Shown: positions 1 through 8,740 of the stretch, piece after piece
Layout: every line of letters begins with the position of its first letter
Numbering within the stretch: the stretch's first letter is position 1
From: Acidobacteriota bacterium
GTDB taxonomy: Bacteria; Acidobacteriota; Blastocatellia; Pyrinomonadales; Pyrinomonadaceae
Assembly (NCBI GenBank): GCA_016713675.1
Contig: JADJOS010000005.1
Coordinates: 372,001-436,000 of the forward strand
DNA: 64,000 bases
Direction of reading: 5' to 3'
Program-made: the position numbers and the translations under genes
The notes under the pieces: generated by a model
Databases searched by the model: none
What the model was told of the DNA's origin: nothing
What the model saw: the letters and a program-made list of their open reading frames with translations, nothing else

Positions 1-82
1 AGAACAGAACAAGAAACGCAAAAAGCGGCAGCAAAGACAGCGGCCGCAGTTTCGTTTTCGATTTAAGGTATGGCTTCAACAG

Positions 83-652
83 TTAATTCCAGAATTTCAG
101 GATACGTGTGATCCGCAGGACCGCATTTGTCGTTTGGATCGCAGTCGCTGAGATAGTGAAACGGGTCGTCTTTTTCAACTCGTCGACCAGCTTGATCGTT
201 GTCGAGCGAAGCGATTTGATACCGTCGACAACGTCCTTGGGACGTTCGTTGGGTTTAACCTCATCAGATTCCGACTGATCGGCCGCCGGATCCAGAGCCG
301 AACCGCCGTCGTCGTCACCGCCGAGTTCGTTTCGAATCTTTGTGAGTATCTTTTCGAGCGATTCGAGCTTTTGACGGTCTTTGGTGTCGAGCTGTGCGTT
401 CGTACTCACCTTTGTGTCGAGCTCCTCTGAGATCTTGAGGGCTTCGTCGCCGCGAACCAGCATTGCCTGGTGATCTTTTTTCTCTTGCTCGATCCTCAGC
501 TTGTCCAGCTGTTCCTTGATGCTTTTCGGCTGGTCCTCACGCGGATCTCTCTGCGGGAACAGGGAAGTAGTGTTATCTGCATTCTGCGCAAGGGCTCCGC
601 CGACTGCGATGGTCAGCAAAAATATCGATAAGAATGCGGATCTGAGAACCAT
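83..652 (-). CDS. Hypothetical secreted coiled-coil protein
   Basis: This 189-residue protein of unknown function begins with a clear signal peptide (hydrophobic run about residues 5-20, ending ALAQ), so it is probably exported to the periplasm. Residues 43-110 are charged and rich in Lys, Glu and Leu, which suggests a coiled coil. An acidic, disordered stretch around residues 112-135 (GGDDDGG) follows, then a second helical segment. No catalytic motif or known domain is recognised. It lies 11 bases downstream of another secreted-protein gene on the same strand, so the two are probably co-transcribed. No good ribosome binding site is visible before the ATG. Real gene likely, function unknown. 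Confidence 0.7.
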   Translation of the reverse strand: MVLRSAFLSIFLLTIAVGGALAQNADNTTSLFPQRDPREDQPKSIKEQLDKLRIEQEKKDHQAMLVRGDEALKISEELDTKVSTNAQLDTKDRQKLESLEKILTKIRNELGGDDDGGSALDPAADQSESDEVKPNERPKDVVDGIKSLRSTTIKLVDELKKTTRFTISATAIQTTNAVLRITRILKFWN

Positions 653-663
653 ACTGCAAAAAA

Positions 664-1284
664 CTACTGGTCCGTATCCTGAGCCGGATCGGGCGAATTG
701 CCGGTCACCAACTCGATCAATTTAGCTAAGAACTCATCTTCGGCAAGGCCCGAGCTCTGCACCGTGCGCCATTCCGACGAGAGCCCGTTACCGGCACGGC
801 CCTCGACCTTCGCGATCACTGAAACCTTATTCTGAATGCCGTCGATCGATTGGATCTCGATCGTGAGCGTATATTGGGCACGCGTCCAGGCATTATCCGC
901 GAACTCGAGCACGCCGTAGCGTCCGAGTTCGTTCTGCGTGATCACGGCACCTTTTGCAAAAACAAACGGCTGGGTGATCAGGATGCCGTCCGGCTTACGC
1001 GACGAAGCTTCGTCGAGGATGATCTTCTTTTCGGCAAGAGCCTGGGTGATAGTGTCGATCAACACATCGCGGCGTGAATTCAATTTGTACGGGTTTGGCA
1101 AACGGTCGCGGACCTTTGTCTTGCCCTTGCCCCAGTCGAACGAACGCGACGCATCGGTCGTTCGCGACGTGACCTTATTGCCGTCGTCCTTGATCTTTTG
1201 GGTCTGTGTATCGACACCTTTTTGACCGAAAACGGCAGCACCGAGTCCGCAAATTATGAGAGCCAATACCAGTATATTTTTCAT
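664..1284 (-). CDS. Hypothetical secreted protein, possibly BamC-like fold
   Basis: A 206-residue protein with a signal peptide (MKNILVLALIICGLGAAVFG). The middle part (about residues 70-165) alternates predicted helix and strand (RRDVLIDTITQAL, then KPDGILITQPFVF, then TLTIEIQSI), which recalls helix-grip domains of envelope lipoproteins such as BamC. That resemblance is a guess from pattern, not a family match. The protein has no lipobox cysteine, so it would be soluble in the periplasm. It is the upstream member of a two-gene unit with the coiled-coil protein at 83-652. Confidence 0.7.
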   Translation of the reverse strand: MKNILVLALIICGLGAAVFGQKGVDTQTQKIKDDGNKVTSRTTDASRSFDWGKGKTKVRDRLPNPYKLNSRRDVLIDTITQALAEKKIILDEASSRKPDGILITQPFVFAKGAVITQNELGRYGVLEFADNAWTRAQYTLTIEIQSIDGIQNKVSVIAKVEGRAGNGLSSEWRTVQSSGLAEDEFLAKLIELVTGNSPDPAQDTDQ

Positions 1285-1434
1285 TTGTTCAACGTATCGC
1301 CGGGCACGTGCCTCAACTATTGAATATATAGCAATATCAAGCTATTTGGAAGATATGATGAGAAGAAATGAAATAAAGTTGTAGCTTAGGAATAAAGCAG
1401 AAAAGAGTACCCAAATTGCCCAAACTTTTGCCTT

Positions 1435-1540
1435 ACTCTCCGCTCTCTGCGAAAGACTCAGCGTCCTCTGCGTGGGATCTTAATATGACGATCTTTCCAC
1501 GCCGAGAACGCAGAGCGGAAAGACGCTGAGTTCGCTGAGA
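1435..1540. repeat. Imperfect inverted pair of CGCAGAG-type dispersed repeat
   Basis: Two related stretches lie head to head. Bases 1435-1475 carry CTCTGCG, CTCAGCG, CTCTGCGTGG, and 1496-1540 carry CCACGCCGAG, CGCAGAG, CGCTGAG. They can pair imperfectly as a long hairpin that ends at the stop codon of the glycosyltransferase gene. A further weak trace (CCACGAGAACGC) is near 2732. Such CGCAGAG-rich pieces behave like short mobile or palindromic intergenic repeats. The rest of the gap 1285-1434 shows no gene and no clear promoter. Confidence 0.55.
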
Positions 1541-2293
1541 TCATTCCGGCCTGCTCAGCATTTCCCGGAGCAAGAGATACTTGAGAAACGCGTTGTAAGC
1601 CGCGAATACGGCTATCACAAACCCGGGCAAGCCGTCCAAAAATCCTAGTTTGAAGATATAAGTTGCCAGGAACGCCGCCGGCCCGGCGACTACGATCGCG
1701 GGAATCGAAGCCTGTCGCCCTGTTGCGTGCATCTCTTCGGCAGAAAGCGGAGCGTAGCGGTTCGCGATCATATCGGCATGTTGACGTATGCCCTCGAACG
1801 TAAAGTGCAAAATGTCGCTGTTCAGCTTGCCGACGGTCTCGCCCGCATTCACCTCGACCGATTCGTGTATCACCACGTCCTTCCACTTCGCCTTTCTGCG
1901 ATCGAACAAACGAAGCTGCCGGTCCGGATACCAATTGCCGTGCCTGATCGGCCGTCCCATATAATACGAAAGCCGCGGTATCGTATAACCCGCAATGTCC
2001 GTTTCGCCCAGAGCTACGATCTCGTCCCTCAGCTCGTCCGTCGCCCGCTCATCCGCGTCAAGGCTAAACACCCAATCATTCGCCGCCTCGTCCACCCCAA
2101 ACTGCTTCTGCGCCGAAAACCCCGGCCAAGCCCTAACAATTACCCTCGCCCCAAGCGATTCCGCGATCTCACGCGTCGCGTCCGTACTCTCCGAATCAAC
2201 AACAATAACCTCATCCGCCCACGCCACCGACCGCACAGCATCGCCGATCTTGTCTTCCTCATTGAACGCAATTATAACGGCAGAGATCTTCAC
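1541..2293 (-). CDS. Family 2 glycosyltransferase (WaaE/KdtX-like)
   Basis: A 250-residue glycosyltransferase that probably adds a sugar to lipopolysaccharide core or another envelope glycan at the inner membrane. It has the GT2 N-terminus ISAVIIAFNEEDKIGDAVRSV, the nucleotide-sugar region VVDSESTDAT, the metal-binding SLDADER, and the acceptor-side Y-M-G-R-P-I-R-H-G-N-W-Y-P-D block typical of WaaE/KdtX-type transferases. A hydrophobic C-terminal segment (about residues 200-235) suggests membrane association. The GTG at 2293 is chosen because the GT2 fold starts directly after it. An upstream ATG at 2482 would add 63 residues translated from a dispersed repeat (see 2385-2700) and is rejected. 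No strong ribosome binding site is visible. Confidence 0.85.
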   Translation of the reverse strand: MKISAVIIAFNEEDKIGDAVRSVAWADEVIVVDSESTDATREIAESLGARVIVRAWPGFSAQKQFGVDEAANDWVFSLDADERATDELRDEIVALGETDIAGYTIPRLSYYMGRPIRHGNWYPDRQLRLFDRRKAKWKDVVIHESVEVNAGETVGKLNSDILHFTFEGIRQHADMIANRYAPLSAEEMHATGRQASIPAIVVAGPAAFLATYIFKLGFLDGLPGFVIAVFAAYNAFLKYLLLREMLSRPE

Positions 2294-2384
2294 AAAAAGG
2301 ATTCTACCAGAATTTTCCAGAGCCAGCGGAAACGCGAGGGTGAACGAGCGGGCCACTACCAAATCGTCGGGGCGTGGTTGGGTT

Positions 2385-2700
2385 CGGGATGGGTGTTTGG
2401 GCTTGTTGTGTGTGACATGGGTTAGTGTTGGGATGTTGGAGATCCCACTTTTGGATGGGAATGTTGGACGGCGATGGGCCATTTTTGTAAGTGGACCGCA
2501 GCGGCGGCTGGCGACAGTTTTTTACACCAGTTTTACGATTGTCGCTAGGGGTCGTTTTTATTGTAGCTGACCCCACTTTTTCCTGTCGCAAGCCCCGTAA
2601 AACATTGTCGCCAGCCCCCTTAAAAACTGTCGCAGAACGCATTTGTACGGCATTTTCATCAATTTTGTTGAAAAATTTGTGGTACGTACCACAATTTGAA
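2385..2700 (-). repeat. Dispersed non-coding element, copy 1
   Basis: Read on the minus strand this stretch matches the plus strand at 12156-12490 closely by eye (roughly three quarters identity, few gaps). It starts with an 18-bp perfect palindrome at 2677-2694 (core GTGGTACGTACCAC), then a T-rich stretch. Next come about five GCGACA boxes spaced 24-25 bases apart within G-rich phrases such as GGGGCTTGCGACA, then an opposite-facing TGTCGC, and finally a C-rich tail with CCAACATTCCCA. It fills most of the gap between the TolC and glycosyltransferase genes. Short open frames inside it differ between copies and look non-coding. Confidence 0.75.
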
Positions 2701-2813
2701 CCCAATACATAAAAAGACACATTTGGTTCACCACGAGAACGCAAACTGACTGCGCAGAAAAGCTGCCGGGAAGCGAACTTCCTGACAGCCGGTTGATTGG
2801 ACGCCTGCCTGAA

Positions 2814-4619
2814 TTATTTAATGATGACCGGACTGTCGATCTGGATATTGTTTACCCGGAACGAGGTTGCGGTGTAACGCTGTAGGTCGGCGACGGCCTT
2901 GTTGTAGTCGGTCTCGGCACGGATCTCGGCGTTGCGGGCGTTGGTGAGCGAGTTTTCGCGTTGGAACAGCAGGAACGTCGTCGAGCGTCCGGCATCGTAG
3001 AGTTTGCGTTCGCCGTCGAGCTGGATCTCGGCACTCTCACGAGCCCGACGGGCCGTCAGAACGCGTTGTCGGGCCGTTTCGACAGCTTGCACGGCATTGC
3101 GCACCTCGACCATCACAGCCTGTTCCTGCGAACGTGTCTGGGCGGCAATCCGCTCGCCGGTGATCTTCGCACCTTCCAGATTGGCCTTGGCGGTGCGATT
3201 GCGGAAGGGAAACGAGATCGTCACGCCGATCGAATAGTTCGGTGCGTCGCTTCGGAAAATATTCGCAAGTGACCGGTTAAATCCTCCGACGAGATAGCTG
3301 GGCGTTCCCGGGACTTCGATCAATGGATTTGGTATCTGACTGGCCGGAGCGAAAAGCGTGTTTATCTTTTGCCGTAATATTTCCTCATTTCCCGAGAACT
3401 GAGGTACGAACGTCGACGCCGTTGTTGCACTGCCGCGTGAAAGCCCGTCGAGCGAGAACGTAGTGTTCAGGTCGATCTGAGGCCGAACCTGATTTTTGAA
3501 ATAGGCTACGTCGATGTCATTGATCTCGCTGGCCAATTTCAGCCGTTTCAGCTCGAAACGATTTTCCATCGCGTCCTTCATCGCATCGTCGAGATTCACG
3601 GACAAGGCACTAAATGTCGGGCTGTCGGTCGGAACGATCGTCTGAGCCCATTCGGGCGATAACGGATCCTTGATGATCAGCTGTTTCAGGGCGTTTTCGG
3701 TAACGGTGACCTGCTCGGTCGAAAGCAGGAGCGAGCCCTCGCGATTGGCCAGTTCCGTTACCACCTCGGCCCGAGCCAACGGTGCGGCGGCTCCGGCGTC
3801 GATCCTGGCTTCGATCTGGCGAAGGTTCTCTTTGGCGAGATTTACATTAGCGACCTGATTTTGCTGGTCGCGAAGGGCAAACACGAGGTCCCAATAGGTC
3901 CGCTGTACCTGAGCGATCGTGCCGGTCGCCTGAAGGCGAAAATCGGTATCCGATTGCTGGAGCTGCTTTTTAGCGATCTTTATACCTTGGCGCTTGCTGT
4001 CAATATTAAAGTTTCTTGCCAACGGCTGAGTAAAACTGATCCCAAGGCTCGACGTGTAGATAGCACTGTTGCCGCCGCTCGTCACCGAGCCCGAGCTTGC
4101 CTGTGCCTGTGCAAATGCATTCTCGGTGCGATTGTTATTGAAAAACACCTGATAATTTCCGCCGCCAGGCTTCACGAATTGTGAAAGGCTCGAACCGGCA
4201 CGGAAATCATTCGTCCCGGCATTTCCCGTCGTTTGGCTGTGCGAAATAGTTGGCGAAACGCTAAACACCGGATCGTAGATCCCAAGACGCGACCGCAGCG
4301 AGGTTTCCGATATTCGGACGTCGGTTCTCGATATCTCGACAGTATTATTATTTGCGAGAGCACGCCGAATTGCATCATCGATCGACAACGGCAGCGGCTG
4401 TGATTGCTGCACGCCGATACGGCTCACATTTGAGATCGGGGCGGCTGCGCCCGTTTCTACGGTACGTGCCGGTGAATAGACAACGGGCACTTCTCTTGCA
4501 ATATCACTCGTATTTCTGGCGATCTGCGAATCCTGGCCTGAAGCCGACTGGACGGCGGCGACCAATAGGCCGGCTGAAAAGCATGACGAAAGTAAGGTCT
4601 TTGAACGGGAAAAAGTCAT
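2814..4619 (-). CDS. TolC-family outer membrane efflux protein
   Basis: A 601-residue outer membrane factor, the exit duct for efflux pumps or type I secretion. The ATG at 4619 is chosen because it begins a signal peptide (MTFSRSKTLLSSCFSAGLLVAAVQSASG) and has GGAG about 9 bases upstream. The longer frame from 4778 has no such features. Two TolC repeats can be seen: helical hairpins with QRTYWDLVFALRDQQN and NLRQIEARIDAGAAAPLARAEV in the first half, and TAKANLEGAKITGERIAAQTRS, RVLTARRARESAEIQLDGERKLYDAGRSTTFLLFQREN in the second. No adaptor or inner membrane pump gene is adjacent, so its partner is elsewhere. Confidence 0.9.
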   Translation of the reverse strand: MTFSRSKTLLSSCFSAGLLVAAVQSASGQDSQIARNTSDIAREVPVVYSPARTVETGAAAPISNVSRIGVQQSQPLPLSIDDAIRRALANNNTVEISRTDVRISETSLRSRLGIYDPVFSVSPTISHSQTTGNAGTNDFRAGSSLSQFVKPGGGNYQVFFNNNRTENAFAQAQASSGSVTSGGNSAIYTSSLGISFTQPLARNFNIDSKRQGIKIAKKQLQQSDTDFRLQATGTIAQVQRTYWDLVFALRDQQNQVANVNLAKENLRQIEARIDAGAAAPLARAEVVTELANREGSLLLSTEQVTVTENALKQLIIKDPLSPEWAQTIVPTDSPTFSALSVNLDDAMKDAMENRFELKRLKLASEINDIDVAYFKNQVRPQIDLNTTFSLDGLSRGSATTASTFVPQFSGNEEILRQKINTLFAPASQIPNPLIEVPGTPSYLVGGFNRSLANIFRSDAPNYSIGVTISFPFRNRTAKANLEGAKITGERIAAQTRSQEQAVMVEVRNAVQAVETARQRVLTARRARESAEIQLDGERKLYDAGRSTTFLLFQRENSLTNARNAEIRAETDYNKAVADLQRYTATSFRVNNIQIDSPVIIK

Positions 4620-4765
4620 TATTGGATCGCTCCGAGAAACTCTGAAATATCTAAGTTTATTGCTTAAAAGCTCAAACGGGTAGTACGGCAGGATAAATCT
4701 GTTTGTTTCAACAATCTCGCCTACATTCAAATTCGCACTTGGATTGGCCAAAGACAAGTCGTTCT

Positions 4766-4793
4766 TTGAATTTTGCACGCTTTTGCGTTATCT
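4766..4793 (+). promoter_or_regulatory. Possible sigma-70 promoter for gapA
   Basis: TTGAAT (4766-4771) and TTATCT (4788-4793) are separated by 16 bases and lie 45 bases upstream of the gapA start. The match is fair, not strong, and no other candidate in the gap between the divergent tolC-type gene and gapA is better. Confidence 0.35.
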
Positions 4794-4838
4794 TCGTTTC
4801 TTTAACATACGCATTTTCACGGAGGAAAATATTCAATA

Positions 4839-5846
4839 ATGGGAATCAAAGTAGGTATAAATGGTTTTGGACGTATCGGACGGGCTGTTGTCCGGACTTG
4901 GCTCGGCGACTCAGACATAGACCTCGTTGCCGTTAACGATCTTACGGATACAAAGACGCTCGCTCATCTGCTTAAGTACGACTCAGTAATGGGCAATCTC
5001 GATCACGATATTAGTGCAGCCGACGGCAAGATCACCGTCGAAGGCGATTCGTTCCGCGTTTTTTCGGAGAAAGACCCTGCAGCTATCGATTGGGCCGCCG
5101 TCGGTGCCGAGATCGTGATCGAATCGACGGGCCGTTTCACCAACGCCGAAGATGCACGTAAACACATGCGCGGCGATGTGAAAAAGGTGATCATTTCGGC
5201 ACCTGCAAAGAACGAAGACGTGACGATCGTCCTCGGCGTCAATGACGAAATGTACGACGCCGCGAATCATCATATAGTTTCGAATGCCTCTTGCACGACC
5301 AACTGCCTGGCTCCGGTGGCAAAGGTCATCCACGAGAAATTCGGCATCAAAAATGCGCTGATGAATACGATCCACAGCTACACGAACGATCAGCAGTTGC
5401 TTGATCTGCCCCACAAAGACCTGCGTCGTGCCCGCGCGGCCGCACTTTCGATGATCCCGACCTCTACCGGTGCTGCTAAGGCAGTCGCTCTAGTAATACC
5501 GGAACTGAAAGGCAAGTTTGACGGCATATCGGTCCGCGTTCCGACGCCGAACGTTTCACTGGTTGATGTAGTTATGAACGTAGAACGCTCGACCTCCGCC
5601 GAGGAAGTCAATCAAATGCTACGCGATGCTGCTGCCGGCCCAATGAAGGGAATTCTAGCCGTTAGCGACGAACCGCTTGTTTCGATCGATTTCAAAGGAA
5701 ACCCGCATTCGTCGATAGTTGATTCCGAAAATACTAAGGTAATAGACGGCACCTGCATCAAGATCTTGTCATGGTACGACAACGAATGGGGCTACTCATG
5801 CCGCGTTCGCGATCTTGTTAAATTCATTGCCGCAAAGGGATTGTAA
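4839..5846 (+). CDS. gapA: Glyceraldehyde-3-phosphate dehydrogenase, type I
   Basis: Catalyses oxidation and phosphorylation of glyceraldehyde 3-phosphate to 1,3-bisphosphoglycerate in the cytoplasm. The protein is full length at 335 residues. It has the N-terminal NAD-binding GINGFGRIGR, the Asp of VAVNDLTD that favours NAD over NADP, the catalytic cysteine in SNASCTTNCLAPVAK, and the C-terminal SWYDNEWGYSCRVRDL. GGAGG lies at the expected distance before the ATG. It heads a unit with a lipoprotein gene and pgk. In many relatives gap-pgk-tpi-secG is a single operon; here it is split after pgk. Confidence 0.98.
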   Translation: MGIKVGINGFGRIGRAVVRTWLGDSDIDLVAVNDLTDTKTLAHLLKYDSVMGNLDHDISAADGKITVEGDSFRVFSEKDPAAIDWAAVGAEIVIESTGRFTNAEDARKHMRGDVKKVIISAPAKNEDVTIVLGVNDEMYDAANHHIVSNASCTTNCLAPVAKVIHEKFGIKNALMNTIHSYTNDQQLLDLPHKDLRRARAAALSMIPTSTGAAKAVALVIPELKGKFDGISVRVPTPNVSLVDVVMNVERSTSAEEVNQMLRDAAAGPMKGILAVSDEPLVSIDFKGNPHSSIVDSENTKVIDGTCIKILSWYDNEWGYSCRVRDLVKFIAAKGL

Positions 5847-5888
5847 TGAAATATTTCCTGATAGCATTTGCAGAGGACAAAAAATAGT

Positions 5889-6290
5889 ATGAAAAACTCG
5901 CTCAATTTATGCATTGCAGCACTTATTTTTGTTGTACTCGGTTGCAGTTGTCCGCAAAAGCTAAAGGAACTCGCGAACGATGCAAAATCGCCGTCGCCGA
6001 CACCGTTCTCGACGCCCACGGTAAATCAGACGCCAACCGTCAAGAAGGGTGAATATGATCTGACTATGGAAAAATTCAAACAGATCAGCAAAGGCACCCC
6101 TAGAGCCGACGTCGAGCGGATATTGGGCGGAAAAGGGAAAGAAATAAGCAACACGACCGGCGGCGGCGTACGGTTCACCGTCAATAAATGGGAAGGGGAA
6201 AACTTTAAGGCGATCATTTTGTCCTTTAGAGATGATAAGGTGATGACGCTGTCGCAAGTCGGCCTAAAAAAACCGGTAAGCGGGATCTAG
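5889..6290 (+). CDS. Small lipoprotein with SmpA/BamE-like (DUF3862-type) domain
   Basis: A 133-residue lipoprotein. The ATG at 5889 is favoured over a TTG at 5868 because GAGG precedes it and a lipoprotein signal follows directly (LIFVVLGC, lipid-bearing Cys about residue 17). A proline and threonine-rich linker (SPTPFSTPTVNQTPTV) leads to a compact domain. Its YDLTMEKFKQISKGTPRADVERILG followed by beta strands is typical of SmpA/BamE-like folds (DUF3862 type), judged from pattern. It lies between gapA and pgk with short gaps on both sides (42 and 10 bases), so it is co-transcribed with glycolytic genes, although an envelope role seems more likely than a metabolic one. Confidence 0.75.
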   Translation: MKNSLNLCIAALIFVVLGCSCPQKLKELANDAKSPSPTPFSTPTVNQTPTVKKGEYDLTMEKFKQISKGTPRADVERILGGKGKEISNTTGGGVRFTVNKWEGENFKAIILSFRDDKVMTLSQVGLKKPVSGI

Positions 6291-6300
6291 AAAGAGCTCA

Positions 6301-7530
6301 ATGAATAAGAAGACGATCAAGGACGTTGCTCTCAGCGGGAAACGTGTATTTATCCGTGTTGATTTTAACGTGCCGATCAAAGATGGTGTGATCGCCGACG
6401 ATACGCGTATCCTCGGCGCCTTGCCGACCATTCGCTATGCGGTGGAGCACGGAGCAAAGGTAGTTCTTGCCTCACACCTCGGCCGTCCGCTCAAAGACAA
6501 AAAGAAGGCGGAAGAGAAGGGACTGCCTTATGATCCCGGGAAATACAGTCTTGGACCCGTATTTGAATACTTGGGTGGGGTCGACGATCTAAGCATAGCA
6601 TTTGCAGACGATTGCGTCGGCGACGACGTTTCGGCGAAAGTCGCCACCTTGAAAAACGGTGACATTCTGCTCCTTGAGAATCTTCGCCTTCACGCCGAGG
6701 AAGAGAAAAACGATGACGGCTTTTCAAAACAGCTGGCCTCGCTGTGTGATGTTTACGTAAACGACGCATTCGGCACGGCACATCGCGCTCACGCTTCCAC
6801 GGAAGGGATCACGCATTTTGTCGACGACTGCGTTGCCGGCTTACTGATGGAAAAGGAACTCAATTTCCTTGGCAAGGCTCTTCACGATCCTGAACGTCCG
6901 TTCGTCGCTATACTCGGGGGAGCAAAGGTCTCGGACAAAATTCCGGTCATCGAGTCGCTCATCAACCGCAAGGTCGACAAACTTCTGATCGGCGGAGCGA
7001 TGGCATATACGTTTTTCAAGGCTCAAGGCTTTACGATAGGTAAGTCTTTGTGTGAGGACGAAATGATGCCGAAAGCTCTTGAGATCGAGCAAATGGCAAA
7101 AGACGCGGGCGTCGAGCTCATCCTGCCGACCGATCACCAGGTCGTCGACAGCTATGATCCGCTGAATTCGGCAAAAACCATTCCGATAGCCTTCACGAAC
7201 GCCGGCCTGGTCGGCCTCGATATCGGCGTTGAAACCGTCGCTATTTTCGAGAATGCACTTGAAGGTGCCAAGACTATTGTTTGGAACGGCCCGATGGGCA
7301 TGTTCGAAGAGAAACCGTTCGACGAAGGAACGGTCGCGATCGCAGAAGCCGTGGCAAAGGCGACCGATGCCGGTGCAACCTCAATTGTTGGCGGGGGAGA
7401 CTCGGTCTCAGCTGTAAATCAGGCGGGGCTTAACGAAAAGATCAGTCACATCTCGACCGGCGGTGGAGCTACCCTCGAATTTTTGGCGGGCGACGAACTG
7501 CCAGGCGTTGCGGCACTGGACGATAAGTAG
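6301..7530 (+). CDS. pgk: Phosphoglycerate kinase
   Basis: Transfers the high-energy phosphate of 1,3-bisphosphoglycerate to ADP in glycolysis. It is 409 residues, close to the usual 390-415. Seen are the substrate-binding FIRVDFNVP near the start, LASHLGRP, LLENLRLHAEE, the hinge and nucleotide-binding region VAILGGAKVSDKI, WNGPMGMFE, and the C-terminal SIVGGGDSVSAV and STGGGATLEFLAG. It follows the lipoprotein gene by 10 bases. The next gene on the plus strand, tpiA, is 3.3 kb away beyond three opposite-strand genes. Confidence 0.98.
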   Translation: MNKKTIKDVALSGKRVFIRVDFNVPIKDGVIADDTRILGALPTIRYAVEHGAKVVLASHLGRPLKDKKKAEEKGLPYDPGKYSLGPVFEYLGGVDDLSIAFADDCVGDDVSAKVATLKNGDILLLENLRLHAEEEKNDDGFSKQLASLCDVYVNDAFGTAHRAHASTEGITHFVDDCVAGLLMEKELNFLGKALHDPERPFVAILGGAKVSDKIPVIESLINRKVDKLLIGGAMAYTFFKAQGFTIGKSLCEDEMMPKALEIEQMAKDAGVELILPTDHQVVDSYDPLNSAKTIPIAFTNAGLVGLDIGVETVAIFENALEGAKTIVWNGPMGMFEEKPFDEGTVAIAEAVAKATDAGATSIVGGGDSVSAVNQAGLNEKISHISTGGGATLEFLAGDELPGVAALDDK

Positions 7531-7543
7531 TTCACGAGACTGA

Positions 7544-8737
7544 TTATTTGATGACCGGGTCCGGATTAACCCGAGTTGCTCTTGCAACGTGCCTCAGCAA
7601 CCCGCTATTTACCGATAGCAGGGCGATCGTCGCATCGGCCAACCAAGGAGCGAAAGCGGCATATCGAAGCCATGAGCATACCCGCAGCCGCGAATCGAAT
7701 GCTGCGGCGTAGTTTTTTCGATAGGAATCTTCAATCATTTTAAGGTCCAGGCCTATCGAGCGGCTATTGACGATCGCATTCGCGACGATCTTTGAGCTTT
7801 CGAGTGCAAGCAAAATCCCGCTGCCGGTAAACGGATCGATAAAGGCAGAGGAATCACCGACGGTTATCAAACCTTTCGCCGGCACGAGATCGCCCCGGCC
7901 GAATCGCTCTATCGGTACGGCCAGCCATGGCTTTTCCACGACAGCTCCCTCCATCGCGTACTTTGCACGTTTGTTTGTAAAAACGAGCTCACGCATTATT
8001 CTTTCGGCGCTGCTATCCAAGCGCTTGGTATCTTCTGCGGACGCGATAAAACACAAATTGAAGAGGCTATCTTCAACCTGATTACAGCCTCCATATCCGC
8101 CTCGGTAAACATAGATCTCACACGAGCCAAGCTTGATCTGGGCACCGCGTAAATGCGTTTTGAATGCCACGTACTTCGCCGCCGACCTCTTTGCGTCCCG
8201 AGCCTCAAGTTTTCTTGCCAGGCTGCGAGTCCGACCTGTCGCATCGACAGTGAGTGATGATTCTATTTGCGTCTCCAGGCCCATTTTATTTTTTACTTTA
8301 ACACCCCGGACATGAGCATTCTCCATTAAGAGACCCGTCACACTTGTTTCATCGAAAACGTCAACGCCTATACGCTTAGCCTGTTCAACCATTAAATTGT
8401 CCATTTCTGCACGACTGAGGCCAATTGCAGGCGATTCACCTTTGCCGAACCACTCAGTGCGAACCGAGACAGCCTTTCCGCTACGAGAATAAAAGTCTGT
8501 ATCATATAACGAGGTACCTCCGGCCGCAAGAATCGCAGGCGACACACCAAGCTCCTGAAAATGTATAAGACATTCTGGGGAAATGAATTCGCCGCAAAGT
8601 TTTTCGCGGGGAAATCTCTTCTGTTCGATCAAAAGAATACTCATCCCGGCTTTCGCAAGTCTAATTGCAGCACTGGAGCCGGCCGGGCCAGCCCCGGCGA
8701 TGATCACGTCATATGAATTCTTAAGGTTTGTATCCAT
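7544..8737 (-). CDS. FAD-dependent oxidoreductase, geranylgeranyl reductase-like
   Basis: A 397-residue flavoprotein. The N-terminal Rossmann motif is YDVIIAGAGPAGSSAAIRLAKAG with the acidic end LLIEQ, followed by REKLCGEFISP as in geranylgeranyl reductase and flavin halogenase relatives. The second FAD motif is LITVGDSSAFIDPFTGSGILLAL. It therefore probably oxidises or reduces a lipid-like or polyketide substrate; the exact reaction cannot be read from sequence. It is the last gene of a three-gene unit after a ketosynthase and a methyltransferase (gaps 1 and 3 bases), which suggests a small pathway for a pigment or modified acyl chain. It converges on pgk with 13 bases between the stops. Confidence 0.85.
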   Translation of the reverse strand: MDTNLKNSYDVIIAGAGPAGSSAAIRLAKAGMSILLIEQKRFPREKLCGEFISPECLIHFQELGVSPAILAAGGTSLYDTDFYSRSGKAVSVRTEWFGKGESPAIGLSRAEMDNLMVEQAKRIGVDVFDETSVTGLLMENAHVRGVKVKNKMGLETQIESSLTVDATGRTRSLARKLEARDAKRSAAKYVAFKTHLRGAQIKLGSCEIYVYRGGYGGCNQVEDSLFNLCFIASAEDTKRLDSSAERIMRELVFTNKRAKYAMEGAVVEKPWLAVPIERFGRGDLVPAKGLITVGDSSAFIDPFTGSGILLALESSKIVANAIVNSRSIGLDLKMIEDSYRKNYAAAFDSRLRVCSWLRYAAFAPWLADATIALLSVNSGLLRHVARATRVNPDPVIK

Positions 8738-8740
8738 CTA

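Noticed and set aside
1..82. 3' end of an upstream plus-strand gene
   Set aside because: A basic, Lys- and Arg-rich stretch can be read in more than one frame and a TAA occurs at 64-66 in one of them, but the section is too short to choose a frame or call a product.
1727..2425. Large plus-strand frame opposite the glycosyltransferase
   Set aside because: It is a shadow of a well-supported gene and is rich in Arg, His and Ile without any motif.
2294..2482. N-terminal extension of the glycosyltransferase
   Set aside because: The extra 63 residues come from the repeat region and the GT2 fold starts at the GTG at 2293.
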